Assembly: GCF_001456025.1 (NCBI RefSeq)
Contig: NZ_LMTZ01000100.1
Location: forward strand, 57,668 to 121,667
Reading direction: 5' to 3'
Origin: Mastigocoleus testarum BC008
GTDB taxonomy: Bacteria > Cyanobacteriota > Cyanobacteriia > Cyanobacteriales > Nostocaceae
Length of the DNA: 64,000 nt
Under the pieces are notes generated by a model. The model did no database searches. It saw only the letters and a program-made list of their open reading frames with translations, and had not been told where the DNA came from. How positions within the stretch are numbered: position 1 is the stretch's first letter; every line of letters begins with the position of its first letter. This document shows positions 17,996 to 26,898 of the stretch, piece after piece. Position numbers and translations under genes: made by a program.

Positions 17996-19300
17996 ATGTT
18001 GCAAAACTCAAATGTCGAAAGTTCTTCAACTAGGAAGGTATTAAATATACCAATACTCGCAAGCGTGATAGCTGTCTTAATTGCAGGTGGGGTAAGCATA
18101 TATGCGATTGGGCGTTTTCGTGCTTCTAATACATCTATGTCTTCGGAATCTGTTTCAACTCAAGTAGAAATTACAACAGTTAATGCTTTGGGAAGATTAG
18201 AGCCAGAGGGAGAAGCAATTAAACTTTCTGCACCTGCATCATTTGAAGGAAATCGGGTCGAGCAATTGTTAGTTAAACGGGGCGATCGCATTAAAGCAGG
18301 ACAAGTGGTTGCAATTTTAGATAGTCGGGACCAACTTGCAGCAACAGTAGAAGAAGCCAAACATCAGGTGGCGATCGCCCAAGCAAACCTGGAAAAAGTA
18401 AAGCTTGGTGCAAAAAAAGGTGAAATTCAAGCCCAACAAGCAACTATCAATCGACTTCAAGCCGAAAGAGAAACAGAAATTCAAGCCCAACAAGCAACTA
18501 TTAATCGACTTCAAGCCGAAAGAGAAACAGAAATTCAAGCCCAACAAGCAACTATTGAAAGATTAGAAGCACAGCTAGCCAATGCTAAAACAGAATATCA
18601 ACGCAATCAATACCTTTACCAACAGGGAGCATTATCAGCATCTTCCCGTGACAGCAAACGTTTAGAATACGCAACCGTCCAAAAGCAAGTAGCTGAAGCC
18701 AAAGCCAACTTGAGACGAATCAAGTCATCCAAACAACAACAACTCACCGAAGCCCAAGCTAACTTAAAACGCATTCAAACATCACGGAAGCAACAAGTCA
18801 TAGAAAGTCGGGCAACGTTAGATAGAATTGCGGAAGTTCGTCCTGTAGATGTAGCTGCAGCCCAAGCAGAACTCAACCGTGTAAAAGCTTCTCTGATAAG
18901 GGCAAAAGCTAATTTAAAGCAATCCTATATCCGTTCTCCCCAAGACGGTCAGGTATTTGAAATTTATACCCGCCCTGGAGAAATTGTATCAAACGATGGA
19001 ATTATTGAAATTGGGCAAAACAGTCAAATGTATGCTGTAGCAGAAATATATCAAAGTGATATTAGAAAAATTCGTCCAGGACAAAAAGTAAAAATTTTTA
19101 GTGACTCTCTCAATAGTGAATTAGCCGGAACCGTAGAACTAGTCGGCTTGCAGGTCAAACGCCAGGATGTAATAAACGCCGATCCTTCCAGCAATATTGA
19201 TTCCAGAATTGTGGAAACTCGAGTCAGACTCGATGAAGAATCCAGTAAGAAAGTCGCTAACTTTACCAATCTACAAGTCAGAGTGGAGATTCAGCTATGA
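17996..19300 (+). CDS. devB: DevB-like membrane fusion protein of an ABC exporter (HlyD family)
   Basis: A 434-residue periplasmic adaptor. One membrane anchor lies near 20-40 ('ILASVIAVLIAGGVSIYAIG'). It is followed by the biotinyl-lipoyl-like 'RVEQLLVKRGDRIKAGQVVA', a long coiled-coil hairpin (about 115-290), and the returning half with 'SYIRSPQDGQVFEIYTRPGE'. In heterocyst formers DevBCA works with a TolC-type outer-membrane channel to export envelope glycolipids. Here the substrate is unknown. The hairpin contains an 18-residue unit repeated 2.5 times at near-identical DNA level. The start ATG has a good GGAAGGGTGG ribosome site. Its stop overlaps the start of devC by 4 bp (ATGA). Confidence 0.9.
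   Translation: MLQNSNVESSSTRKVLNIPILASVIAVLIAGGVSIYAIGRFRASNTSMSSESVSTQVEITTVNALGRLEPEGEAIKLSAPASFEGNRVEQLLVKRGDRIKAGQVVAILDSRDQLAATVEEAKHQVAIAQANLEKVKLGAKKGEIQAQQATINRLQAERETEIQAQQATINRLQAERETEIQAQQATIERLEAQLANAKTEYQRNQYLYQQGALSASSRDSKRLEYATVQKQVAEAKANLRRIKSSKQQQLTEAQANLKRIQTSRKQQVIESRATLDRIAEVRPVDVAAAQAELNRVKASLIRAKANLKQSYIRSPQDGQVFEIYTRPGEIVSNDGIIEIGQNSQMYAVAEIYQSDIRKIRPGQKVKIFSDSLNSELAGTVELVGLQVKRQDVINADPSSNIDSRIVETRVRLDEESSKKVANFTNLQVRVEIQL
18422..18556 (+). repeat. 54-bp tandem repeat inside devB (2.5 copies)
   Basis: Units start at 18422, 18476 and 18530 and encode 'EIQAQQATINRLQAERET'. The copies differ at very few bases, so the expansion is recent. Eighteen residues keep the heptad pattern only approximately, so the coiled-coil hairpin would be lengthened by about 5 nm for two extra units. 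Confidence 0.9.
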
Positions 19301-20475
19301 TTGGATTTATTGGAAAAATTAGGCGCAGAATACCCCTCGGATGGTTGCAACTATCTCATCATAAAGGTCGTTTTTTAGTTGCAATTTCTGGAGTCGCCTT
19401 TGCAGACTTACTAATGTTTATGCAATTAGGCTTCCAATCTGCTTTATTTAACAGCGCCACTCGCCTACATAAATCTTTACAGGGTGACATAGTAATTTTT
19501 AGTACTCAAGCTCGAAACTTTACTGATATGTCCACTTTTACCCGGCGAAGACTTTATCAAGCAATGAATGTACCAGGAGTAAAATCTGTAGATGCTGTTT
19601 ATGCAAATACAATCAAGTGGAGAAACCCCCAAACTAAAAATAGAAATAATTTATTAATTGTTGGCTTTAATCCAGACCAAAAAATATTTGATATTCCCGC
19701 AGTTAATAGTCAAATACACAAGACGAAACTACCAGATAATCTATTATTTGATACCAAAACTAAAGGTGAATATGCTGAAATTATTTCTCAAGTAAAACAA
19801 GGAAAAAGCGTTACTACTGAAGTAGAAAGACGAACTGTTACAATCAGTGGTCTATTCACCATTGGTTCTTCCTTTGGTTCTGATGGTCACATAATGACTA
19901 GCGAACAGAATTTTCTACGATTATTTCCAAGAAGAGAAGCCGCTAGCGTTAGTTTGGGTGTAGTCAAGGTCAAACCAGGAAAAGACCCTAAAGTTATTGC
20001 GGATGCGTTGAAAACTCACCTAACACAGAGTGACGTTCAAGTTTTAACCAAAGAAGAATTTATTGTCTTTGAGAAAAATTATTGGCAAAAAGCTTCACCT
20101 ATTGGCTTTGTCTTTGGCTTAGGTACAGCCATGGGATTCACAGTTGGTGTAATTATCGTTTACCAAGTCCTTTCTACCGATGTGAATGCTCACATCAAAG
20201 AATACGCTACCTTCAAGGCAATGGGGTACCGAAATCTCTATTTGCTAGGAGTCATCTTTGAAGAAGTCTTAATTTTGGTTATATCTGGCTTTATACCGGG
20301 TATGAGTGTATCTATCGGGCTTTATGCTTTAACCCGTCAAGCCACAAACTTGCCTGTATTTATGACCGTTTTACGGGCGATACAAGTACTAATATTAACT
20401 TTTGTAATGTGTATGATTTCTGGAATGATTGCTACTCGTAAAGTTCAATCAGCTGACCCCGCAGATATGTTTTAG
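19297..20475 (+). CDS. devC: DevC-like ABC exporter permease
   Basis: A 392-residue MacB/FtsX-type permease. One N-terminal membrane helix ('GRFLVAISGVAFADLLMFMQ') is followed by a large periplasmic domain (about 60-260). Three C-terminal helices start at 'IGFVFGLGTAMGFTVGVIIV'. The ending '...VQSADPADMF' is the typical DevC C-terminus. The start codon overlaps the stop of devB, so translation is coupled. devA follows after a 160-bp gap with no gene. The permease should form the complex's inner-membrane channel with the ATPase as partner. Confidence 0.92.
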   Translation: MIGFIGKIRRRIPLGWLQLSHHKGRFLVAISGVAFADLLMFMQLGFQSALFNSATRLHKSLQGDIVIFSTQARNFTDMSTFTRRRLYQAMNVPGVKSVDAVYANTIKWRNPQTKNRNNLLIVGFNPDQKIFDIPAVNSQIHKTKLPDNLLFDTKTKGEYAEIISQVKQGKSVTTEVERRTVTISGLFTIGSSFGSDGHIMTSEQNFLRLFPRREAASVSLGVVKVKPGKDPKVIADALKTHLTQSDVQVLTKEEFIVFEKNYWQKASPIGFVFGLGTAMGFTVGVIIVYQVLSTDVNAHIKEYATFKAMGYRNLYLLGVIFEEVLILVISGFIPGMSVSIGLYALTRQATNLPVFMTVLRAIQVLILTFVMCMISGMIATRKVQSADPADMF

Positions 20476-20636
20476 ATTTGGGTCTTGGGAATTAGCCTTA
20501 GCAGTAGTATGGTATTAACCATAAGCATTACGCGCCGCCCTACAGCATATGGCGTTATGGGAATATAGAGATTTGCAAAATACAAATTAAGATACAGGTG
20601 TAGTTTGTGCAAAAAAGCGCATGGGAAAAATAAGCA

Positions 20637-21338
20637 ATGATAAAAACTGTAATATCGGTTAAAAATCTCAATCACTTTTTTGGTAAAGGTCAATTACAAA
20701 AACAGGTATTATTTGATATTAATTTAAATATTAATGCTGGTGAAATTATTATTATGACGGGACCTTCCGGTTCCGGTAAAACTACGCTTTTAACTTTAGT
20801 TGGTGGTTTGCGTTCTGCTCAGTCTGGTAGTTTGCAGGTATTGGGAAAAGAACTATGCGGTGCAACATCAACGCAATTAACTTTAGCGCGGCGTAACAAT
20901 GGCTATATTTTTCAGGCACATAATTTACATGAAAGTTTGACTGCACTCCAAAATGTGAAGATGGGCTTGGAATTACACGAAAACATTTCACCAGAAGAAA
21001 TAAAAAAGAGATCAATCGAAATGTTAGAAATGGTGGGACTAGGAGAACGTATCAACTACTATCCCGAAAACCTATCCGGAGGACAAAAACAACGGGTAGC
21101 GATCGCTCGTGCTTTGGTAAGTCATCCGAAAATAGTACTTGCAGACGAACCAACCGCAGCTCTTGATAGTAAAACTGGTCGAGATGTGGTTCACCTGATG
21201 CAAAAACTGGCAAAGGAACAGGGTTGTACAATCTTGCTAGTGACTCATGATAACCGCATTCTTGATGTTGCCGATCGCATTATTCATATGGAAGATGGAA
21301 AACTCGCAAATACACCCGATTTGAGTCAGGTTGGTTAA
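20637..21338 (+). CDS. devA: DevA-like ABC exporter ATPase
   Basis: A 233-residue ABC ATPase. It shows Walker A 'GPSGSGKTT' (about 41-49), signature 'LSGGQKQRVAIARALV' (about 142), Walker B 'IVLADEPTAAL' and the H-loop 'LLVTHDNRI'. These are all intact. It belongs to the LolD/MacB-like subfamily used by DevBCA exporters and powers the permease encoded just upstream. It is last in the operon. No terminator hairpin with a T-run is evident downstream. Confidence 0.94.
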   Translation: MIKTVISVKNLNHFFGKGQLQKQVLFDINLNINAGEIIIMTGPSGSGKTTLLTLVGGLRSAQSGSLQVLGKELCGATSTQLTLARRNNGYIFQAHNLHESLTALQNVKMGLELHENISPEEIKKRSIEMLEMVGLGERINYYPENLSGGQKQRVAIARALVSHPKIVLADEPTAALDSKTGRDVVHLMQKLAKEQGCTILLVTHDNRILDVADRIIHMEDGKLANTPDLSQVG

Positions 21339-21690
21339 GTAAGATTGCTTATAGAATCAAAAAAATTAATAAAACTAAAAAATTAATCAACCTAATGTTC
21401 TGTAAGCCAATTTTCTAGAAATCAATTTTTTGGATTTATCCAAATTGAAAGAAATCACAGAATTTTTCCACTTTTATTACTGCCTACTTCCAAAAAAGGC
21501 GACATACTCATATCACATAAAACTTACAGCCATCAGAATACTAGAATTACTTCTACTATTCTGGTGGTTATTCTTAAAAAAATATTTGTCAAAGACATAT
21601 TCATACTTGAAACAAAAAATCTTAACTTTTAATCTTTAAAATTTAAAGCATGAAAATTTTTTCCAGTTCCAGGTTAAAACAATCTAAGTA

Positions 21691-22671
21691 ATGACAAATA
21701 AACCAACACAAGCGATGAGTGCTGAAAGTCACACAAGTAATTATTTGAAACATTTATTTACTTCATGTCACAAAAAAATAAACAAACAACCAAATAATAA
21801 TAAGAAATTTGAATTTTTAACAGGTGCAGCCATAGGAATCTTTGCTGCTTTACCTGTAGCCTTCGCTTCATCTGTTCAAGCTGCGCAGGTGGAAATTATC
21901 CCTAGTTCGCCCAAATTGGGTCAGTCTATTTCTGTTGAAATTACTCCTGATAATTCAGCTAATGGTGGAAATTTAAAGGTAGTTAGTAATGGGGAAACCT
22001 ACCCAGTATTTCCTATCGCCCCTAATAAATACCGGGCTTTTATTCCCACTACCCCATTACAAAAACCTGGGAGAAGAGTTGTTCGGGTTTACGGTGATGG
22101 ACCGACACGAAATCTTGCCGTATGGATAGGTGATCGTAGATTTCCCACCCAACGTATTTGGTTACCAAAGAAAAAAGCAGGTACCAGAGCAACAAAAATG
22201 GAACTTCAGCGAGTTAAAGAATTCAAATCACTGACAACACCAGATAAATTTTGGGATGGTGCTTTTATCAGGCCAAGTAAAGCACGTATTTCTACTATCT
22301 ATGGTGTACGTCGCTACTACAATGGCAAATTTGCACATAATTACTACCACCGTGGCGTTGACTACGCAGGTGCACAGGGTTCTCCCGTAGTTGCCCCAGC
22401 TGGCGGTCGCGTCGCTTTGGTTGGTAAAGAAGCCGCAGGTTTCCTAGTTCATGGAAATGTTGTAGGCATCGACCATGGTCAAGGTTTAACCAGTATTTTT
22501 ATGCATTTGAATGGCATAAAAGTAAAAGAAGGTGACATGGTAAAACCAGGTCAACTGATTGGTACCATCGGTTCTACTGGCGCTTCTACTGGTCCCCACT
22601 TACACTGGGGTTTGTATGTAAACGGACAAGCTATAGATCCAGTAACCTGGCGAAATAATGCAATAAAATGA
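21691..22671 (+). CDS. Secreted M23 (LytM-type) metallopeptidase
   Basis: A 326-residue cell-wall hydrolase or envelope factor. A hydrophobic segment ending 'VAFASSVQAAQ' (about 48-68) is a signal peptide with an AxA-like cleavage site, after an unusually long charged N-terminus. A beta-rich domain (about 70-160) precedes the M23 domain. Its zinc ligands are visible in 'YHRGVDYA' (H and D) and 'GPHLHWG' (HxH). All expected residues are present, so it is probably active on peptidoglycan cross-bridges. It is transcribed in the same direction as devBCA, 350 bp downstream. The 350-bp gap holds only a doubtful TTG-started frame. Confidence 0.92.
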   Translation: MTNKPTQAMSAESHTSNYLKHLFTSCHKKINKQPNNNKKFEFLTGAAIGIFAALPVAFASSVQAAQVEIIPSSPKLGQSISVEITPDNSANGGNLKVVSNGETYPVFPIAPNKYRAFIPTTPLQKPGRRVVRVYGDGPTRNLAVWIGDRRFPTQRIWLPKKKAGTRATKMELQRVKEFKSLTTPDKFWDGAFIRPSKARISTIYGVRRYYNGKFAHNYYHRGVDYAGAQGSPVVAPAGGRVALVGKEAAGFLVHGNVVGIDHGQGLTSIFMHLNGIKVKEGDMVKPGQLIGTIGSTGASTGPHLHWGLYVNGQAIDPVTWRNNAIK

Positions 22672-22703
22672 TACAGATGTAATTAATACGTCTGTTGTGT
22701 TAC

Positions 22704-22723
22704 AGTCTCCTTTTAAGGAGACT
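22704..22723 (+). promoter_or_regulatory. RNA hairpin that sequesters a Shine-Dalgarno sequence
   Basis: AGTCTCCTT-TT-AAGGAGACT is a perfect inverted repeat whose right arm contains AAGGAG. That is an ideal ribosome site 3-4 bases before the ATG at 22724. No T-run follows, so it is not a typical terminator. Folded, it would hide the ribosome site of the small leader frame and, by coupling, affect comFB. Confidence 0.5.
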
Positions 22724-22777
22724 ATGCAGGCAAAATCAAGCTATAGGTACCGTCCTTTCCTTACCCGGGTGGCTTAA
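22724..22777 (+). CDS. Possible 17-residue leader peptide upstream of comFB
   Basis: The frame ATG...TAA encodes MQAKSSYRYRPFLTRVA. It has the strongest ribosome-binding sequence in the neighbourhood (AAGGAG), placed inside a perfect hairpin. It ends 4 bases before the comFB start, so its translation could be coupled to comFB. It has no recognised relatives and could be a chance frame. The spacing on both sides is what makes it notable. Confidence 0.4.
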   Translation: MQAKSSYRYRPFLTRVA

Positions 22778-22781
22778 AAAT

Positions 22782-23324
22782 ATGAGTGTTATGAGTATCG
22801 AAAAAATTGTTGAACAAGCTCTCCAGGATGGTTATCTGACCCCAGTCATGGAAGCTGAGGTCGGACGCATTTGCGACCATGCTTCGGAACTTTCTATTGA
22901 AGAGTATATGGCGCTGGACAGATTAATGGGAGCGCTCCTAACTGGTGAGGTAGTGGCGGTACCTCGCAAACAGTTTATTAATGTTATGGAAGAATTGGTT
23001 TTGACCGAGGCGATCGCGCGGGTTGCTGAAATCGAAGCCACTAGCGAGCGCAGTTTAGATGTGGGTGATATTGCGGCTTATGCTCTGAATCGATTACCAC
23101 CTCTGTATGCAACAACCGAGGAAGGTGCTAATTACCAACGTCAGCATGCAAAGGAGCAATTACAAGAGCTAATCCTCCAGCAAATCGGTGAAGCAATTGC
23201 TCGAAACCTGGATCGACCAAACGATGATCGAACCCCAGTAATGGCTAAAAGCAGTGGGAATGAAGTCCTGCGTCAAGTTAGTACTTTACTTCAAGCCTAT
23301 GCTCCCCACTTTGAACAGAAATAA
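22782..23324 (+). CDS. ComFB-family late competence protein
   Basis: A 180-residue protein. The core has the ComFB pattern 'VMEELVLTEAIARVAEIEAT' followed by 'DIAAYALNRLPPLYATTEEG', with the typical 'ALNRLPPLY' motif. In cyanobacteria ComFB-domain proteins are linked to natural competence and surface behaviour, and some bind cyclic di-nucleotides. The start at 22782 (or the ATG three codons later) fits the family N-terminus. A longer TTG-started reading adds unrelated residues and is rejected. It follows the hairpin-leader arrangement described separately. Confidence 0.85.
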   Translation: MSVMSIEKIVEQALQDGYLTPVMEAEVGRICDHASELSIEEYMALDRLMGALLTGEVVAVPRKQFINVMEELVLTEAIARVAEIEATSERSLDVGDIAAYALNRLPPLYATTEEGANYQRQHAKEQLQELILQQIGEAIARNLDRPNDDRTPVMAKSSGNEVLRQVSTLLQAYAPHFEQK

Positions 23325-23459
23325 ACATTTACTTGGGATTCAGAGGTCACAATATACTAACCAGGAGCATAGAGAAAATGATTTCCTATGCATCCTGTAT
23401 AAATATTAGGTATGTCCAAACAATAACTCATGCCCAAAGTTTTTTATTGTTACTTTTAG

Positions 23460-23477
23460 GGCGCACCGAAGTGCGCC
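23460..23477. repeat. Small hairpin GGCGCAC-CGAA-GTGCGCC
   Basis: A perfect 7-bp GC-rich stem with a CGAA tetraloop, between the convergent comFB and L,D-transpeptidase genes. There is no T-run on either side. It may act as a weak bidirectional terminator or mRNA 3'-end stabiliser. No gene is seen in 23325-23544. Confidence 0.6.
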
Positions 23478-23544
23478 TGTAGAAATTGTGGTGATATTTT
23501 TAGTTGATAGTTTTTTCTATTAGAAATTTCCTTAAGTTCAGGAA

Positions 23545-24210
23545 TCACTGGCGTACTTCTACGGGGGTACCCATAGTAACTTGCTTATAAAGCATTAACA
23601 CATCCACATTACGCATTCTCAAACAGCCATGGGATACAGCCGTACCAACCACATCATAATTCGGCGTACCGTGGAAACCTATGTAGTTTCGACCATCTGA
23701 CCAAAACCCAATCCACCTCAGTCCCAAAGGGCTATCAGGTCCAGGAGGAAAGACCTTATCAGTAATTGGATGACGCCAGGAAGGATTGACAACTTTCTGA
23801 TTTACTTGAAAAGAACCTGTAGGAGTTTCCCAACCTTTTTTACCTATTCCGGTGGGATAACTCGCAATTGTTGTATTTCCACGATATACGTAAACCCGAC
23901 GATCGCTTAAATCAACTGTTACTTTGATAGGTCCGGAAGCAGGGTTAGATTTTATTGATTTTTGGGGAACTGTTTGGATTGAAAATAAATCAAACAGGTT
24001 ATCTACTGTCCGGTTTTGTGGTGAGATTCGTGCGATTCCTGTTGTTCTTGCTTCAGAAGTCTTGACCCGTGATGATGTTTCATGGGGACGATTCATAGCT
24101 GTTTTGGATTGCGCCGAACTGTCAACGTACCATTTTGTTATTAAAGACAAAATTGCAGTTCCAAAACAGAAGAACACTAAGGTTTTAGCTATATATCCGT
24201 TTCTTACCAT
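23545..24210 (-). CDS. L,D-transpeptidase (YkuD family)
   Basis: A 221-residue envelope enzyme that forms 3-3 peptidoglycan cross-links or attaches proteins to the wall. An N-terminal hydrophobic segment (about 8-28) is a signal or anchor. The YkuD domain runs from about 93 and shows 'GWETPTGSFQV', 'IGFHGTPN' and the catalytic 'AVSHGCLRMRN' with the essential His and Cys. The length is normal and all catalytic residues are present. It is convergent with comFB. The region upstream to 24564 has no other gene. Confidence 0.94.
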   Translation of the reverse strand: MVRNGYIAKTLVFFCFGTAILSLITKWYVDSSAQSKTAMNRPHETSSRVKTSEARTTGIARISPQNRTVDNLFDLFSIQTVPQKSIKSNPASGPIKVTVDLSDRRVYVYRGNTTIASYPTGIGKKGWETPTGSFQVNQKVVNPSWRHPITDKVFPPGPDSPLGLRWIGFWSDGRNYIGFHGTPNYDVVGTAVSHGCLRMRNVDVLMLYKQVTMGTPVEVRQ

Positions 24211-24564
24211 CAGTATTACCAGTTTGATTTCCCAAAATCCAAATATTTGCGCGACCTTTACTTACTTCTTTACTTTGCCAGTGCGATCCCTGTTATTGAA
24301 AATTGTCAATCTAATTTAATATTTGATTATATTTACTGAAGGATAATATATCGAAATTTTACATTCTTTTATCATTTTTTTTACGGATTTGCCGATATGG
24401 GTGGGCACACTAGTGATGTAGATATTGCGAACTTACCTGAATTTAATATAAATGTTCTTTCTGTTTTCAGGGGTATTGATTTTCGGAACTACTAATTTTC
24501 GGGACTATTAAAACTTAGGTAAAGCTATCGCGATCGTATTTTTGTGGTGTGGGTGAGAAAAATC

Positions 24565-24735
24565 ATGTTTGAAAAACTGTTTCTAGCTTTTATAATTACA
24601 CTTTCTCTAAATTTTGTGATTGACCTTTCTACGTTTAACAAAAACAATACTGGTGCTGATGAGCCTTCTGGGGTACCCTTTAACGAAAATGTTTTTGTAC
24701 AAAGACTTAAAAAAATTGATACAGCTACTAAGTAG
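24565..24735 (+). CDS. Possible small membrane or secreted protein
   Basis: A 56-residue frame starting at an ATG. A GTG seven codons earlier is also open. The N-terminus 'MFEKLFLAFIITLSLNFVID' is strongly hydrophobic, like a signal or anchor, and is followed by a polar segment. The upstream GGGTGAG is a weak ribosome site. I do not recognise the protein. It stands alone between the L,D-transpeptidase and the sigma factor gene. Confidence 0.35.
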   Translation: MFEKLFLAFIITLSLNFVIDLSTFNKNNTGADEPSGVPFNENVFVQRLKKIDTATK

Positions 24736-24939
24736 TCACGTAAATGTCAATGGGTAATGGTCAGTTATTAGTATTGCATATTCGTAAGTAGCATCAAGGT
24801 GAAGATACAGTTAGGGAAATTCAGCCTTAAAGTCCTGATTATTGAAGGATAAAGCCATATTTCTTATATAAGATTTACGCAAAGTATAATCACACTTATA
24901 TACTTCGGTGTTACAGTAATTAATCCGTCACTTTTGCTT

Positions 24940-24967
24940 GGAACTTCTTCAGAAATAACGTGTCTAA
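24940..24967 (+). promoter_or_regulatory. ECF-type promoter upstream of the sigma factor gene
   Basis: GGAACTT at 24940-24946 and GTCTAA at 24962-24967, 15 bp apart, match the classic promoter form of extracytoplasmic-function sigma factors (GAACTT ... TCTRA). A start of transcription near 24974 would leave about a 26-base leader before the ATG at 25000. This suggests that the factor drives its own gene. Confidence 0.65.
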
Positions 24968-24999
24968 TTGATAGGGATGATTTAAAGCCAGTGCAATCT

Positions 25000-25656
25000 A
25001 TGAGTCAATCAATTCCTGTATCCTGGTCAACTGTTGGCGTCAAAGTTCCGGAAAACTCAGTGCAAGTTGACCAACTCTCAAACCACGATCTAATCCTGCG
25101 TTGTCAAACAGGACTGCGCCCCGACCGTGTTGCTTTTGCAGAGTTGTTAAAACGCTATCAATCTCAAGTAGATCGAGTTTTATACCACTTGGCCCCAGAC
25201 TGGTCTGACAGGGCTGATTTAGCTCAAGAAGTGTGGATTAGAGTGTATCGCAATATTAATCGCTTACAAGAACCAGCTAAGTTCCGGGGGTGGTTAAGTC
25301 GAATTGCGACTAATCTATTTTATGATGAGCTACGCAAACGGAAGCGTGTCGTTAGTCCCTTATCCTTGGATGCACGTCGCACCGTGGATGATGGTGAAAT
25401 GGATTGGGAAATCGCAGGTGATACCCCCGGTCCAGAAGAAGCATTGACCACACGCGAATTTTATGAGCAACTACGGGATGCAATCTCCGATTTGCCAGAA
25501 GTGTTCAGAACTACTATTGTCCTGCGAGAAATTGAAGGCATGCCATATGAAGAAATCGCAGAAATTACCGGGGTTTCTCTAGGAACTGTAAAATCAAGAA
25601 TTGCTAGAGCCAGAGCTAGATTACAAACACAATTACAAAAATACTTGGATGCCTAG
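25000..25656 (+). CDS. sigG: ECF-type sigma factor, SigG-like
   Basis: A 218-residue RNA polymerase sigma factor. Region 2 is seen in 'FAELLKRYQSQVDRVLYHLA' and 'DLAQEVWIRVYRNI', and region 4 in 'LPEVFRTTIVLREIEGMPYE' plus 'ITGVSLGTVKSRIARARARL'. The pattern is that of the conserved cyanobacterial group-3 factor SigG. ATG 25000 is chosen because the ECF-like promoter at 24940-24967 would start RNA downstream of the alternative TTG at 24934 and very near the GTG at 24991. The next gene encodes a membrane protein resembling its anti-sigma factor. Envelope stress is the likely trigger, by analogy with the family. Confidence 0.88.
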   Translation: MSQSIPVSWSTVGVKVPENSVQVDQLSNHDLILRCQTGLRPDRVAFAELLKRYQSQVDRVLYHLAPDWSDRADLAQEVWIRVYRNINRLQEPAKFRGWLSRIATNLFYDELRKRKRVVSPLSLDARRTVDDGEMDWEIAGDTPGPEEALTTREFYEQLRDAISDLPEVFRTTIVLREIEGMPYEEIAEITGVSLGTVKSRIARARARLQTQLQKYLDA

Positions 25657-25915
25657 ATACTTTGTCCCCAGGATATTTTGTCTAGTTGTCGATGTGGATT
25701 ATGTTTAAGAATCTTTACTGCAAGCAATTTAATTTGTATTTGCAAACAATTTGATTTCCTGATTATTTGATTTTCTAATTGTAAGCAAAGTAAATATTTA
25801 AGTTAAGAATTGTTCCTAGTAAATTGGAGTGCTTCCAGGAATGCATCTAAAGATTGATTAAGTTCTGATGCTTTTGGGTATCTATACCCGTATATGAATT
25901 TGTAATAATGTTAAT

Positions 25916-26521
25916 ATGACTACAGAGTATCAGTTTGAAGACCGTTCCAATTTGCCACGATCTCAAGGATTGTCAGAGGGAATGGAAGAACACACCAATC
26001 AATCAACAGGCGCTATGGATATATTGAAGCGCGATCGCTTCGAACTATTGAGTGCTTACCTCGACGGTGAAGTAACTGCAGCAGAACGTCGATTAATCGA
26101 GCAATGGTTGGATAATGAACCTGAGGTTCAACGTTTATATGTCCGTCTGCTTAAACTGAGAAAAGGTTTGCGGACGCTACCAGTACCAGAGCAGCAGCCT
26201 GTAGAAGAGACTATTAAGCAGGTAACAAAGCGTATAAGTCGTGGCTATCGTCAAGCGATAATTTATGGTGGTGCGGCAATTGCTGCCTGTGTAATTGGCG
26301 CTATGGGCAATTTGCTTTCCGGTGGAGAAGGTGCGCTCGTGCAAATGGCAATCCGGGAACCACAGCAGCAACCTTCATCACCAAACGATACTTCGTTAAT
26401 GGTTGCAATCAACTCACCGGTTTTCCCCATACCGAAAACGGAAATATCTCCAGATAAAGCAGTAGGAGAAATAGGAAACCCAGGTTGGGATGTGGATGTT
26501 AACGACAATGGTTTTAATTAA
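25916..26521 (+). CDS. Membrane anti-sigma factor partner of the upstream sigma factor
   Basis: A 201-residue protein. A cytoplasmic N-terminal domain (about 35-85) reads 'FELLSAYLDGEVTAAERRLI' followed by 'WLDNEPEVQRLYVRLLKLRK'. This is the usual anti-sigma (RseA/ZAS-like) fold, here without the zinc-binding His-Cys-Cys set. One transmembrane helix follows ('IIYGGAAIAACVIGAMGNLL', about 119-138), then a short exported tail. The gene lies 260 bp after sigG on the same strand, as sigma/anti-sigma pairs do. It should hold SigG at the membrane until a signal releases it. Which protease or signal acts is unknown. Confidence 0.82.
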   Translation: MTTEYQFEDRSNLPRSQGLSEGMEEHTNQSTGAMDILKRDRFELLSAYLDGEVTAAERRLIEQWLDNEPEVQRLYVRLLKLRKGLRTLPVPEQQPVEETIKQVTKRISRGYRQAIIYGGAAIAACVIGAMGNLLSGGEGALVQMAIREPQQQPSSPNDTSLMVAINSPVFPIPKTEISPDKAVGEIGNPGWDVDVNDNGFN

Positions 26522-26777
26522 ATCGGTCGAAAATTTCTCATGTTATCGTTAAAAATTTCAATGGGGATCGACTTTTAAATCGGCAAATCAATAATCAACA
26601 TTTTTATAAACTAGTGGAGGCGTTGTAATGCAGCGCCTCTTCGATTTTTTGCGGGTCTCTTCTGTGTCCTTCTTGTATCCTGGCTGAAGCAGGTGTGAAG
26701 AAAGAGTATTGCAAAGTATGCAACTCCTAATACCAAATCCAATTTTTAAAACTCCTTTATATTTTTTGGGATTTCCC

Positions 26778-26831
26778 CCCACACTCCCCACACTTCCCAC
26801 ACTCCCCACACTTCCCACACTCCCCACACTC
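26778..26831. repeat. 9-bp tandem repeat (CCCACACTC/CCCACACTT)n
   Basis: Six head-to-tail 9-bp units alternating between two variants. The tract lies between the anti-sigma gene and the gamma-glutamylcyclotransferase-like gene. A related GTGTGGGGAGTG run occurs near 53975-53995. Translated on the minus strand it gives a meaningless Ser-Val-Gly run, so the frame spanning it is not a gene. Confidence 0.9.
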
Positions 26832-26898
26832 CTTCGTCTCATTCTTAAAAGGAGGTTAATTAACGGTTTAGTGTAACTCCTAGCTCCTGATTTCAACA

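Noticed and set aside
21430..21639. 69-residue hydrophobic frame starting at TTG between devA and the M23 gene
   Set aside because: Rare start, no ribosome site, AT-driven composition and no recognisable family; it may be a chance frame.
22695..22781. Longer comFB start at a TTG
   Set aside because: The extra residues run through the hairpin and leader region and do not fit the family's N-terminus.
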